This document shows positions 47,001 through 59,000 of a DNA stretch of 64,000 nt, piece after piece; the first letter of the stretch is position 1, and every line of letters starts with the position of its first letter. The stretch comes from Brachionus plicatilis (lineage: Eukaryota > Rotifera > Eurotatoria > Ploima > Brachionidae). The stretch is from the NCBI GenBank assembly GCA_010279815.1, contig QEOQ01000092.1, positions 739,801 to 803,800 on the forward strand, read 5' to 3'. Position numbers and translations under genes: made by a program. A model generated the notes under the pieces. That model saw only the letters and a program-made list of their open reading frames with translations, was not told where the DNA came from and searched no databases.

Positions 47001-50000
47001 AAAAATTTAATTGACGAATAAATACAACTAATTGGCGATTTGAATTTTTTTTCGATTGACGTCAATCAACATAAATTACGCTTTGATATTAACTCTTTAA
47101 GAATTTTATTAAAGCATATTTTGAATTTAGCAAAAGTTTTTAAAATTTTGAATACTTAATATTTTAAATATTTAGGTTTATATTTTGAAAATTTTTCATT
47201 CAGTAATAATTATTTTCACCTAAGGGCTGTAAATTTTTACATAAATGTAAATAATGTTCAAAGGAAAATATTTAAGATTTAATGATTAATAAAATTCAGC
47301 TTACAGTTCGACTGCTAAAATGTTTATGTTCTTTTAGCTGTTTGCTCATGTGTTCTAATAAGAGCTCGTCGTCGACCTTTCCGACATTAAAGCTGGCTTC
47401 ATCCAATAGTGATATGATTCCTTTGTGTGGTAACTCGACTAAATCACATATTATCTTGTTGTTGAAGTAATCAATGTGTTGCCAATTTATGTTCTCGCGC
47501 TGGTATTCCTCTTGCTCTTGTTTGAGAACAAGTTCGATAAATAGCTGTTGGAGCTTTTCATTGCAATAGTTAATACAAAATTGTTCAAATCTTGAAAATT
47601 AAAATTAAAGAAAAAATCAAAAAATTCCCCTTTTTGTCAAGAATATTGTAAAATTAATTATTAAAAAATAATTCAAATTCTAGCTTGTATAAAAATATGA
47701 ATAATAAGTTATAAAGAATCCATTTAAGGACTTAAAGTAAAAGGTTTTTAAAATGTTAAAAATCAGAGTTAAAATTTCTACAAATTTTCTTTAAATTATT
47801 TAATGTAATAATCTTTTTTAAATTTCATTAATTTTTTTTTAATTGATTTTAAATAAATTTTTATTTCTTTTCTCTGAAATTTTCTTATTATAATACTGAT
47901 AAATGAACAAATTTGTCTATTTTAAAGAATAAATTCTGAAATTCTAAAAACCAAAGCCAAAACTAAAAACCATTATTTTTAGAATGGTTAATAAAGGTTA
48001 ATTCTAAACACCATTCTAAAAATTAATTTTTAATTTTTAATTTTTTTTAAAGAATTAAAGAAAAAAATGTCCGAAACTTTTAAAGAAACTTGAAAAAAAT
48101 CTTTAATTTCTTTGAATCGATGAAACTTAATATTGAGTCTAAGAAAACTTTTTTTATTTTTAATTTTTGCTACATTTTAAAGTTGAAAATACATATGATA
48201 CATAAGCAAAGCTTTTTAATAGTGAGTAACGAACCGTTCGTTAATTTAGTTATATTTTTTTTATTCTCAATAAATCATTTAGAAATAAAATTAAAGGATA
48301 AATTTTGAAAATTTCTAAATTTAGAATAGACACCTCGGAATTTTTTTTTTAAAAAGAGTTTTTTATTTTTTTATTTATTTCGTTCTATTATTATGAAAAT
48401 ATTGAAATATAAATAATGAAAATTTTAATAGCTACAAAAATTTTAAAAAAGCCCTATCGAACACAAATCAAAATCTTTATTTAATTCAATTAAAAACGTA
48501 ATTTTAACCATTTTTTTTCTAATACTTAGTATTGAATTACCTAAAGTTAAATAATTTTATTGTTTGTTTAAATATTAATTTGGAATTTAGAATTCAAAAT
48601 TATCTAATAATTGAAGCAATTTTTCTTTTCCATTTAAGAGTTAATTTTTCATATTGTTATATTGTTAAATTTAAATTACGCTTGCATTTAATGCCAAAAA
48701 AAAATTTAACATAAGTCCAGGTTACATATTTTGACTTTTTAAAATTAAAATATCATAAACTGAATTTTTTCAATCAAGGTTCAACATAATTTACATTAAA
48801 AAAATTTATTTTGGAAGAAATTTTTTTTTCTCATAACTAGAGCTGATTTTAAAAATGGGTTTTTTAAAACCTATTGTAATTTTGACAATTAACTTTAGAC
48901 TTTAACAGTTTAAAAAAATTAGAGTTTCCTAGAGACAAATAATTTTATAGTCAATTTTTTTTTTAGTGTTTAACATTTTATTTCGAACACCCTTCAGAAA
49001 TGAGAAATCAGCTGTGCAAAAATTCTGCAAAATAATTTCAATGTGAATTTAAGTTATGAGAATTTTTAATCACATAGTTTTTTTTAAAATTATTTTTGTA
49101 TTAACCTTGGTCTAAATGCCACAGGGTCTTAAAAAGCATTAGATTTTAAAAATTGATCAACTTTATCTTTTTCCAAAACCATTATTTATTGTTACGATTA
49201 AATTTAATTCATTAGCATCTAATATTTTTGAGTGCATTAAACAAAACGTAACTATCTTATCAATTGTTTTATACATCATGGAATTCATTATATAAAAAAG
49301 AAATTGCTGAGCCAAATTTATAACTTATAAGAAAGAATTCTTCTTTTCATAGTTTTAAATTAATGTAGATTTCCCTAAAATGCGGAAAATCGGAAGGGAA
49401 TTCAGGAGCCTAAAATGCAGAAGCGGAAGATTTTTTTATTTATTTTATTAATTAAAAAAATCTAAATTATTAATTACAAAAACAAGTAAATCTAATCGAC
49501 GGTAAAATTTTAATTTAAAAAAAATTATTTTGTGCACAATTTCGAACAGAACCATAAACCAAGTTGACTTAAAATTTTTTTACACTTGGCTTAAGGCAGG
49601 TAATAAATTTTAAATAAGTAAAATTATGTTTTTCCGCTTCCGCATCTTAGGGACAACCATTAATGGAAGATCACCCATATGTGCTAAGGGTTCTTCCAAA
49701 ACAGATGGTCATGCGTAAAATGTGATCAGATTTTCACATATTTTGTGATCAGTGGTATAATCATGTGGTCTAGTAAAAAATTATTGGTTACCCAGAAAAA
49801 ATTTTTTGTGATCAAATCAGTATAATTGAAAAATTAAAAAAAAAATTGACAATATACTTAAATTTTTTAAAAGTCTTTGAAAAATTTTTATTTATTTTTA
49901 TGCTTCTTTGAAATAAGTGACTTTACACCCTTTTCATTCATCAAAAATACATTACAAATCGAAGAAGTGCTATCTCTTTTACGAGTTTTCAATTCCATAT

Positions 50001-53000
50001 TCTGGCCTTTTTTTTACAACTTTCCTTTAAGCAAACTTGTTCATTAAAAAATAAGCCAAAATCTCGAATTTTGAAGAAAAGCTTAGCTTCGTCATTATTT
50101 TCGATTTTTTAAAATTTTCAAAATCTTTTCAAAATACAAATGGATTTTTTTTAATAAAAAACATGATGTTTTAAAAAGTTAAATTATTTTCTTTTTTTTC
50201 AATTTAATGATCATTAATTTAGACTTCAACTTTAAGAAGCTTTATTAGAAAATCAAAAATTCAAGTGATCATGAAAAAAGTTTTTGTGAACATTGAAATT
50301 ATTTATGTGATCATTTTTGATCACAAGTTATATGATCAACGATTTGGTGATCAGTAATCTTCACAAAGTCCGCAAAATACCATTGATCACAAAATATGTG
50401 AACATCTGATCACATTTTACACATGACCCAAAATAGTAAAATCAGATAGATTATAAATATCATATAAGGGCAAAATTAATATTTTTCTGACAAAATTCTT
50501 TTAAAGCAGAATTTTGGCTAAACCAGCATGTATCTTAATTGATTTTTGATATTATTTTGCAAAAGTTTATAAAAAAAATTTTTAATTAATTGTTTAGTAG
50601 TAATAATTGAATTTTTCACAAAAATATTTTTGGATAAATAAAATAAAAATTTTACTTTTTTGTGTTTAAAAATCACCTTCCTTTTTGCAAAAGTAAAATT
50701 CACGAAAAAATTTTTTTTTTAATTTCCTAGCAAACTGTTTATATTTGGCCCATTAAAATCGGTTACACAATTTTTTAATAGAATACCACAATTTTTTAAA
50801 ATGATACCACAATTATTTAATAAATGCACACAATTTTTAAAATAATCCATAAAAATAAAGATTAACGCTTAATTAAATAAAAAAACACTTATTATATAAA
50901 ATTGACACTTATTTGATTAAGAAGACCATTAATTAATTAAAAAAATCATTCTTTTAAATTTTTTACCCTATTTACAAGTGTTAAAATTACTCAAAATAAA
51001 AAGTGGAAGTAAAATAGAAATAATTATATTACATGAAAATTAAAAAAAATTTAAAATGTGCAAGCATTTTAGAAAATAACTTTAACGACACAGTCGAAGA
51101 TGCTGAACCTTTAACAAAAAACAAAAGAAGCACAGGTATGACTTTTGATTTTTTGCATGATTGCGAATCGTTAGATGAATTCGTACAATCAAGCGTTAAA
51201 TGGCAAAAAGTGGTCGAATTTCGACGAGAAAGGGAATTGAATCTGACGAAGATTCAGAAGATGAAGTATTGTCAAAAAGACCAAGAATTTGACAGCGAGT
51301 CAAAATCATGCGAAAACTGTGGCAGTAAAATGACGAAAAGAAGGTACTGGGCTTGTCGGAATAAATGTGGTAAAATAAATTTTTTTTGAGTTTTTTGTGT
51401 GGTTAAAAAATTTTTTTGTGAAATAAAAAAAAATTATATAGCTTTTTTTTAATATTTGTGTTTTTTTTAATAAATTTGTGTTGAAATATAAAAAAAAAAG
51501 GTTTTTCTTAATTTTAATGGATATTTTTATTAATTGTGGTTTTTTTAATAAAATTGTGGTATTTTATTAAAAAATTGTGGTATCAAAAATGATTTCGCGT
51601 TTATATTTTCATTTTTAAAAATTTACCAACGCCAGATTTAAGTAAAAAAATTAATCACAAGTTTTTTTGTTTACAACTTTAATTTGACTACTAAAAATTT
51701 AGGCCACTGATTATAAATATTTAACTTTATTTTTTTTCGTTTAATTATGCTAAATTTAAAGGTAATCAAAAAACAAGACATAAATTTTTCTAATCAAAAA
51801 TACCATTAAAATACTAACATTAAAAAGCTTTAATAAATTATTTTGGCATTTTATTCAAACAAAAATTCATAAAATTCAATATTTACTTCTCTTCAAATTT
51901 AATTTTACAATAATTTATTTTTAGAATTTACACTCCACAGTCTCAAATAAATTAAAAACCTTAAAATAAGAAAACTAAACAAATAAATGATTAACTAAAA
52001 TCATGCCACATTTAAAAACCTCGATTCTTGCTAACAAATTTTTTTAAGATTTTTCAAAATTAAAAAAATATTTTGAAAAAAAAGTCAATTTACTTAAAAA
52101 ATTTTACTGTCAAAAAAAAAGATAAAAAATATTTACCCATTGGTGTCGAATATTTCGAAGCCGTAAATATCAAGAATGCCAATGACTGTTTCCTTAGAGC
52201 CTAGGTCAGCATTGACTGTATTTTTTACGTCTAATATTTCATTAATTTTTTTGAAAATAAAAGAAAATAGCTGTTCATAAATGGCTTTGGCTAAGGCATC
52301 TCTGGCATAGCTGGCCTCCAAAACCGAATGATTTGTAGTGACTAGATCTCTTGAACCACTTGCTATTAAACGAGTTGTGAGAGCTTTGGTCAAATCGTTC
52401 TCATCTAACTTTAAAAGCTTGGACACAATTCGAATTTCTTTCAGACATTCACTGCTCACTTTGGCCTGAGAATGGTGCGCAAATTTTCCACTGACCGGAT
52501 TATTGTTCACATCTTTTTCATTTGATTCAAATTTTAAATTTCCCAAGTGAATTACCGAGGCTACTATGCTCCAAATGGTCTTTATTAAATCTTTGTCAAA
52601 ATTGGATATTTTCATGGCCTCAGTGACTAATTTATAATTTTGTTTGTCGTCCATTCCTTGGGACACATTGTCGCCGCCTTGGTTGATGTAACAGTACTTT
52701 TTGTAGTCCGAAGCCCTGAGGTTGTATTCGGACAGCTCTGAGTCTGACGCTCCGTACAAAAGACTGTAAAAAGAATGAAAATTTCTCTCTCCTTTTTGCT
52801 GATAGACAACGCGAGACTTTTCTAGCAAATAGTTGACCAATTTTCCTCCTACTGGGTCGCCCTTGAAGTCAAAAGCAATGTCCATGTACTTGCCGAATCG
52901 GCTTGAGTTGTCATTTCGGTTTGTCCTTGCATTACCGAAACACTCTAGGATATTGTTTGATTGAAGAAGGATATTTTTGACTCTAAAATAAATGTTTATA

Positions 53001-53475
53001 AAAAAATTTTTTTTTTTAAATTTTATTACTTTTCAATATCTTTTTTTCCGCTGGCATTAGTTACCTCGGATATGTATTTTAGAATGATTTTGGAAGCTTC
53101 AGTTTTGCCACTGCCCGATTCGCCTGATATCACAATGCAGCTGTCTTTTACCTGCCGCTTCATGACTTTGTATGCGGACTCGGCAATGGCAAAAATGTGA
53201 GGTGGCCGCTCGAATATCTCCCTGCCCTTGTATTGTCGCACATGATCATTGCCAAAAATGTCCAATTGTTTGTACGGGTTTACCGACACTACCACTTCGC
53301 CAATGTAAGTGTAAATCTTGTTTTTTTCATATCTTGAAAAAAAATTTTTTTAGTCTCAGAGCAGCCTTGCAGGCTCCTACCTTAGCTTTAAGTTTTTCAT
53401 AAACTCGTCTATGTTTATGCTGTCCAGGAGGACGAAGTCGCCCACGCCATACTCCGGTCCTTCGAACGAATTCAT
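41004..53475 (-). CDS. MYO1D: Unconventional myosin ID, complete, 10 exons
   Basis: Single-headed class I motor that moves membranes on actin; in flies and vertebrates Myo1D also sets left-right chirality (family knowledge). Exons (minus): 53381-53475, 53030-53332, 52137-52982, 47305-47590, 43666-44319, 41983-42104, 41675-41921, 41529-41630, 41203-41477, 41004-41154; phases agree throughout and give 1026 residues (human 1006). Motor: P-loop GESGSGKT (102-109), switch [16 protein letters not shown] (150-164), switch II DIYGFE (404-409), actin-binding YVRCIKP and [13 protein letters not shown]. Neck: [19 protein letters not shown] and a second basic IQ-like stretch (729-768). Tail: TH1 domain with [10 protein letters not shown] and [18 protein letters not shown] strands, ending LLLPVS. 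No SH3 or proline-rich tail, as expected for short-tailed class I. Introns 3 (4.5 kb), 4 (3 kb) and 5 (1.6 kb) hold repeats. Confidence 0.96.
42141..43645. mobile_element. 1.5-kb element filling MYO1D intron 5 (GGCATTGTGAAATTTCAT family)
   Basis: Left GGCATTGTGAAATTTCATGC (42141) and right inverted GGCATTGTGAAATTTCATAA (to 43645) are the ends of the 4017-4367 family; inside them AACTTGTTCTGCAGAT/ATCTGTAGAACAAGTT also pair. A longer inverted pair follows inward (AACTCTAGCTAACAAAAATT/AATTTTTGTTAGCTAGTG). The core has a 72-codon plus frame (42469-42687), probably a captured or decayed fragment, and a segment like the MITE at 18998-19378. It covers almost the whole 1561-nt intron. Confidence 0.75.
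44607..44660 (+). mobile_element. LINE-type 3' tail hairpin
   Basis: CGCCTTTGAGGCG hairpin followed by an A-rich tail with AATAAA-like units. Similar hairpin-plus-AATAAATA tails lie at 57929 and 63470 (GCCTATGAGGC). Probably the very 3' end of a retroelement inside MYO1D intron 4. Confidence 0.5.
44661..47304 (-). other. Rest of MYO1D intron 4
   Basis: Includes a MITE (45813-46331). A short frame at about 44830-44920 (plus) with [19 protein letters not shown] has non-A+T-driven codons and may be a captured coding fragment. Another decayed fragment on the plus strand near 45440-45590 has [16 protein letters not shown]. Confidence 0.4.
45813..46331. mobile_element. 519-bp MITE with CAGT ends and TA duplication
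   Basis: Ends CAGTACTGCTGCGCAATGAT and inverted CAGTCCTGCTACACCATGAT, flanked by TA (45811-45812 and 46332-46333). Contains the dispersed GGCAAATTGAAGTTTGAGAT motif at about 46092. Confidence 0.85.
49374..49652. mobile_element. Short TIR element (CCCTAAAATGCGGAA)
   Basis: Left CCCTAAAATGCGGAAAATCGG with a second nearby copy CCTAAAATGCAGAAGCGGAAG; right end inverted CCCTAAGATGCGGAAGCGG. Non-coding, unusually GC-rich ends for this locus. Confidence 0.75.
49706..50431. mobile_element. TIR element rich in TGATCA palindromes
   Basis: Ends GGTCATGCGTAAAATGTGATC (left) and, inverted, GGTCATGTGTAAAATGTGATC (right), then TTCACATATTTTGTGATCA on both sides. TGATCA or GTGATCA occurs many times across both arms. 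Non-coding. Confidence 0.85.
50766..51590. mobile_element. Element with mirrored ACCACAATTTTTTAAT repeats around a short gene
   Basis: The left arm has CACAATTTTTTAATAGAATACC and two further CCACAATT copies; the right arm has several inverted copies (AAAAAATTGTGGTAT). The open frame 51033-51389 lies between. No exact TIR end or target duplication was fixed. Confidence 0.6.
51033..51389 (+). CDS. Short transposon-borne protein with a CxxC...CxxxC cluster, unrecognised
   Basis: 118 codons from an ATG. The body is charged ([32 protein letters not shown]) and ends in [20 protein letters not shown], four Cys spaced like a zinc ribbon. A GTAAAA donor right after KCG could lead to a lost 3' exon. 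It sits in MYO1D intron 3 on the opposite strand and between inverted repeats, so an element gene is likelier than a host gene. Confidence 0.4.
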   Translation: MKIKKNLKCASILENNFNDTVEDAEPLTKNKRSTGMTFDFLHDCESLDEFVQSSVKWQKVVEFRRERELNLTKIQKMKYCQKDQEFDSESKSCENCGSKMTKRRYWACRNKCGKINFF

Positions 53476-54988
53476 TTCTAAATTGAAAAAAAAATTAATT
53501 CTATTTTTTTTTTCATACTAATAAAGTAATATCTCAATTTTCAGTTTTAAATTTTAATAAATTATTTTTGAAATATTTATGATCAACCGATAAAGGTAAA
53601 TTTGAGCTATTTCTCATGTTAACTGAAAATGGAGGCTTTGTGACAGCAACTGAATCTAGTTACTTAGAATTACTAACAACCATTATTCACTTTTAATTTT
53701 TCGAGAAGACTTCTTACGTGTTTTTCCAAATGTAAATGCCTACGGATCTTTGATATTTAAATACATGAAAGTTATTTAAGGGACCTAGAAAAAAATATGC
53801 TAATGAAACTTTTAAAGTCAATTTAATATCTTATCTTTTTCTAAATTTTTAGTCTAAATGGATGCTTAGAATAACAGATTGAGTATGAATAAACTTTACT
53901 CTAAAATTTTTTTAATCTAATACCACACAGGAAAAAGAATGGTAGTATTTTATAAAATCAGTGTGCCGGTTCTAACCATGAGAAATTTTACATTTAATAA
54001 TGGAAGATGATGCATCCTTAAGAATTACGATAAAATGAGTAACTAGATTATTTTATTAGTTTCTTAATCCTTGGAACCTGAGATCCAAAAGAAAAAGATT
54101 ACATTTAACAATGATTTATTTTTGCATTTTTCGAAAGATCCCATTAACAAAAAGTCACTTGAATATTTTAAAAATTTTTATTATTATTATTAGATTTTAG
54201 GAAATTCGTCATGACATTTTGATCAAAAAATTATTTTTATTTTAATTCGAGAATTGCTTGAAATAATGACAAATAGATATGGATACATTTTAATTTCTTA
54301 ATTAAAAAATTAATTTTTTTAATTTCGTGTATTTTAAAGAATTTTAAGTTATTTTTTTAATAAAAATATTTTGACTTTTAAAATTAAAAAAATATTTTTA
54401 ACTGAATAAAAGATATCAAATCCAGATTTTTTTAAGATAAAATATTCATTGTTAAGCTTAAAAAAAACAAGACCACCTGTTAACTGAATGCTCAGACATC
54501 AATAGGATTTTACAAAAATTAAATGAATTTAAGAAAATTGAAAAATTAAGCTGTTTTCTTTTAAAAAACTATGTTTTGCTAGTGATCTTTAGACAATTAG
54601 AGATCAAATTTAATAGCAAGTGAACGTGTAAATATTAGGTGTCCAACTTCTTTGTCTAATTATCTTAAATCGTTGTAACCCGATAGCGGTCAAATTAAAA
54701 TTTTACCAAAAATTTTTTGTTTTTAATTTAAGAACAAAAATTTTTTAGTCATGTTTGGTACATTCAAAGTTCATAATCTATAAGCAAAAAGACCTGAATT
54801 GAATGAGAAAAAGCATACAGAAATTAAATCCTAGTCAAATATACACTTAGTATTTAAACATATATTTTTCGTACCCCATTTGAACAAATAGACGAATGTT
54901 TTATCCATGGGTTTAAGTAGGAAAATTACCAATTAATAATGGGCTAAAATAAAACTGATTTAGGTGTTTACAAAAGTTTTAGAAAAAT
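53476..54988. other. Intergenic stretch upstream of MYO1D
   Basis: MYO1D and the Ly6-type gene are both on the minus strand, so this should hold the MYO1D promoter and the Ly6 3' UTR. No repeat or frame recognised. Confidence 0.5.
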
Positions 54989-55550
54989 TTATTTAAAAAA
55001 AAAACACTTAATGAACACACTTAAAAAAGGTATTAATGACAAAAAATGGTGTATTTTATTTGCTGAGTTGCAATAGTCTGAAACACAGCAAATATTGGAA
55101 GCGAATATGGTAACATTAGAGTAATCATCAACAGGTATGCAAAGACGAGAAGCACAGCCTTTGTATTCGCCTTCGATTGTTTTGCCCTTCCAGCATATTT
55201 GACTCGGCCTACAGTCAATTTTAGTCTGAGTGCACGATGGAGATGAACACTTGTAGCAGGACATGGTTGCATTTGGCTCAAGATTTTTCACTTTAAAAAT
55301 AAAATTTAACAAAAATAATAATTTATTTTAGGGAAAGTACGATCTTCGGTAATGTCCTCCTCTTCTTTGTCTTTCTCTTCCTCTGATTCTTCTTTTTTTT
55401 CTTTTTTTTCCTTCCGATTTTTCCGACGAGGGCGCGAATCGACAGGCTCTAAAATTAAAAGACATAACTATTGTCACCATGCTTAACAAAATTACCTATC
55501 AGATATTCAACTAGGATCAGACAAACAATGAGTAAAATTATTTTTTTCAT
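54989..55550 (-). CDS. Ly6/uPAR (three-finger) surface protein with a Lys/Glu-rich linker, probably GPI-anchored
   Basis: Exons (minus) 55496-55550, 55341-55448 and 54989-55290 join in phase 1 twice to give 154 residues; introns are 47 and 50 nt. Residues 1-18 (KKIILLIVCLILVEYLI) form a signal peptide. Exon 2 gives a very charged linker (RRKNRKEKKEKKEESEEE). Exon 3 has ten Cys in the three-finger pattern: CYKC, then single Cys, closing with CCVSDYCN, the family signature. The end (FLSLIPFLSVFIKCFFF) is hydrophobic, fitting a GPI signal. The family includes Ly6, CD59 and lynx-type modulators; the ligand is unknown. The charged linker before the finger domain is unusual. Confidence 0.88.
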
Positions 55551-57928
55551 TTTATAAAAAATCTATCTTTAAATAAAGTAATTAGATATACTTTTGGAAG
55601 AATATCTCAGGTTTTTGCTTTATTTTTAAATTAACATAAAAAAGTAAATTATTAATTTTTAAATGTTTGCTTAGTACAACTTTACCTGAAAAATGGAAAA
55701 CTAAACAGCCTAAAGACAAGAACTGGATATTGTGTATACTTTTAAGATAAGAAATTGAATATTTAAATTAAAGAAAATCTTAAAGCCAAACACAATTATC
55801 AGTTTTAAGTTTAAGATTCTAAAGATGAAAAAAATAAGACTAAGCTCGATCCAGAGTTGTTTAAAAGTCCCAAAAAATTTAAAATTTAAAATGCTTTAAA
55901 ATTTTTTAAAAAAAGTCCAAGTCAAGACTTTTTTTAAATTTGCTAGATCAGGCTTCATATCAAAAAATTAATATACTTGGGTTGTCTAATGCAATAGATC
56001 TGCCATATATCAGAATTTTCTTGGAATTTTAGCATTAATGTCTTCACAATTCTTCTTCAGTATTCAAAATTTTAAAGCCTGGACTTGGACTTGACTTGTG
56101 ACTTTTCTGGCTCGACCTTTTAATTTTAAAACTAAATTTTATCTTAAATGGCTGAATGATTGCTAATCGAGTTTTAAATTGAATAAATTATTCATCAATA
56201 TTATAAATCATTAAAATCATATAAATTTTAAATATAAATTTTAAATCTTCGGCCAATGATTTTAATTCTGTAAAGAGAAACATTAATAAACTGTAGATTA
56301 TTCTTACAGTTCGTATTAAAAATAACTTCATCAATTTATTTTTCTTTCCTCTTCTTTTCTGAAGAGAAAAATAAAAGGAAAGGAAGAAGATAGGAAAGAA
56401 AAAGTTGAAGGTAGAACTGTAGTTAGAAAAGTTAATCGAATATAAAAAAAATAAAATGTATTCATTTATTTAATTGAATTAGTCTCCTATTTGAAGAAGT
56501 AAATTTAAAAAGAATTTGAAAAAAAATAGTGTAAGATAAATCTTAAAAAAATTAGAAAATTAAAAAAATATGCTAAATTGCAACACATAAAAAAGTTATA
56601 TAAAAAGAAAAAGGAATAAGGAAATAAAGAAAAGATCAAACAAATATAAAATGATTAAACTCATTGAAGAATTGCGTAATTTTTTTTATTTTTAAGCTAT
56701 TTAAAATTAGATTTAAAGAACTTTAAATTAAAGAATGCTTGATTTTTCAACTAAATGTGTTTGAAATTGAAAATGTTCAGCAAAAACGGATGATTAATGA
56801 ACAAAATGCTTTATCAAATTTTGATAAAACTAAGCCATGAATTTCCAGGAGATTATTTCAGGTGAATATAAGCAAGATAATTTAAAAAATCAAAAAAAAT
56901 ATGAATATTTTATTAAAATTTTTATGTAATTTTCTTGAAATAAAATTCAAAACTTATTTTTTGATAAATCGAATATTGACTGCTTTATATTTAGGTTCTA
57001 TTTTATTTGTATCAGTGTCTAATTTAATAAAAGAAAATACATAAAAAAGTACAAAAATAATTACAAAAATAAATAAATCTTTGATTTAATTCAAATAATT
57101 TTTAATGTAACATAATTAACATGTTATGTAGATTACAAAAATAAAAAAAATTGAAAAAAAATTTTCGCAATCAATTGATAATATCGATTTTTAATTTATC
57201 TAACTTAATTTTTGTAAAGTTTATTTTCATTTAATTACTTATTTGGAATTTATTAGTTGAACTTCTTTTTTTTTAATTTAATTTTGAATGCTAGCTACAA
57301 ATACTTTAAAATAAAAAAAAAATAAAATTTACTTTACAAAAAATCAATTTGAACATTTAAATATAAAAATCGATCTAAACAATGGACTGAGAAAATGTTT
57401 TATCAAATTTTTTTTGTTAAATCTATATAACATGTTAATCATGCTACATTAAAAATTATTAAACTTAAACTAAAGATTTATTTTAATATCTAAAGATAAA
57501 CTTTTTGAATTGAAATGATATTTTGAACTGATCATCAACTTCAAGCTGTCTTTTTTACTAGCATTTATTTCTGGCTAGTAATTAGATGGGTATTAATCAA
57601 TAAAATTGAGTAACAAGCAAAAATTTAATTCGGGTATTAAAAACAAAATTCACTGTTCAAAATATTAAATGAGTGTTGAATACAATTATTACGGACTTAT
57701 CTATTTAGTATATCTATTTATTTTTGGTTGATTCTAATGAATAGGTTGTTTCAATCATTAGTTATAATATGTCACAAAAACAAAACTTTTTCCATTATTT
57801 TAATATTTTAAATGACTTACTATAAGTCGATTTTTCTAGATAATTCTATTTTATATGTAATTTTTATGTAATTATGTAATTAATTATACCTTAGATATTT
57901 TTTTGTACTTTTTTTCTATAAACTTGCC
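55551..57928. other. Intergenic stretch with one MITE
   Basis: Contains the MITE 55851-56110. A purine-rich block (56340-56420, GGAAAGGAAGAAGATAGGAAAG) and long A+T runs follow. No gene recognised. Confidence 0.5.
55851..56110. mobile_element. MITE of the CAGAGTTGTTTAAAAGTC family
   Basis: The left end CCAGAGTTGTTTAAAAGTCC and the right end, inverted CCAGAAAAGTCACAAGTCAA, are imperfect TIRs. The core matches 3850-4000 in opposite orientation (ATTTTGAATAC...AAGAAGAATTGTGAAG). Confidence 0.75.
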
Positions 57929-57965
57929 TATGAGGCTTTATTAAAAGAATAAATAAATATTAAAA
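57929..57965 (+). mobile_element. LINE-type 3' tail hairpin
   Basis: GCCTATGAGGC hairpin followed by AATAAATAAATA and poly(A), ending at the point where the minus-strand LINE fragment begins. Same tail as 63470. Confidence 0.5.
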
Positions 57966-57977
57966 AAAAATGACTGT

Positions 57978-58370
57978 TCAAAATAATATAGTAGTAGTAG
58001 TAGTGATATTTAAAGCAGTGACCTCTTCCTTGGTTTTTTGTGAAATAAAATTGTTGCTTTTTTCAACAAATTCTATTCCATGCATGAACTTGTATAATTG
58101 AATTAGATCACCTCTTTTTCTTCTTTCCACCAGGTTTGGAATGCTCAAAACCTTAAATCTGCTTTCATACGGTTTGTATCTTATTGAAGAAACAAATTTC
58201 GTAGCTCTGCGTTGAATACTTTCAACATTCTCACCGTCAGACTTAAGCATTGGAGACCATACAGGCACCGCAAATTCCAAAAGAGGACAAAAAAAAGTTA
58301 AATACAATGATTTAAATAACTTATAATCAAAACTAGCGAATGATTTCCTGATAACACCTAACATTTGATT
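57978..58370 (-). mobile_element. 5'-truncated LINE, reverse transcriptase C-terminus
   Basis: A 128-residue frame: FCPLLEFAVPVWSP, VESIQRRATKFV, RKRGDLIQLYKFMHG, the thumb and C-terminal region of CR1/Jockey-like ORF2 proteins. The 3' end runs into an (ACT)n microsatellite, a usual end for such elements. Frame intact over what remains; upstream RT missing. Confidence 0.88.
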
Positions 58371-59000
58371 TGCTTGATAAGGAAGTTAAGTACTCATCAA
58401 AGCTAACTTTTACAAAATCATTAGTTTTTTTTTTAAAAAAACCTTTAAGTGCTCATAACTTTACCAAAAAAATATTTTTTTTGAATTGTGTAAAAAGCAC
58501 CGTGTTCATTTTTATCTCAGCTTTAATTTGGTACCATTTTCATTCCATTGGAAGTAAAAAAAGGTTTAAACAAAATATTAAATAAAAAAATCTATACCGA
58601 AATTATTATTTGATATTAATTTGTATTACTTTTATTGAATTTAAATAAAGAATTTTTTGATTTTACAAATAATTTTTTTTTAATTTTTCTGATACTCGAT
58701 ATTAATTTTTTAAAATAATTTTGATAAAAAAAATACCCAAATCATTATTTTATTGGCAATCCAAATGATCACTATAAATACTGATTTAATAATAATCCTT
58801 TATTTATTAATTTCTCTTATTAATTAAAGTTAAAAATGGAAAATTTTTAACATTAGATGATGGATCAAAATCGGTTCGGTATACTTTTGTCACGGAACGA
58901 AAATTATCAACGTGATAAAATTATTTTTTTAAAAAGCCAAAAAATATCACGAAAATTACAAAATGTAACGAAAATACTCTTTTGAAAATAAGAATTTTAT
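58371..59000. other. Intergenic stretch
   Basis: No gene recognised. At 58876-58910 there is an outer copy of the CTTTTGTCACG motif found at the ends of the neighbouring 59001-59735 element, so that element may extend or be nested. Confidence 0.4.

Larger units (their letters stand above)
47591..52136 (-). other. MYO1D intron 3 (repeat-laden)
   Basis: Holds three TIR elements, listed separately, one with a short open frame. No other gene recognised; open frames at 48090-48308 and 48532-48714 have only A+T-driven codons. Confidence 0.6.
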
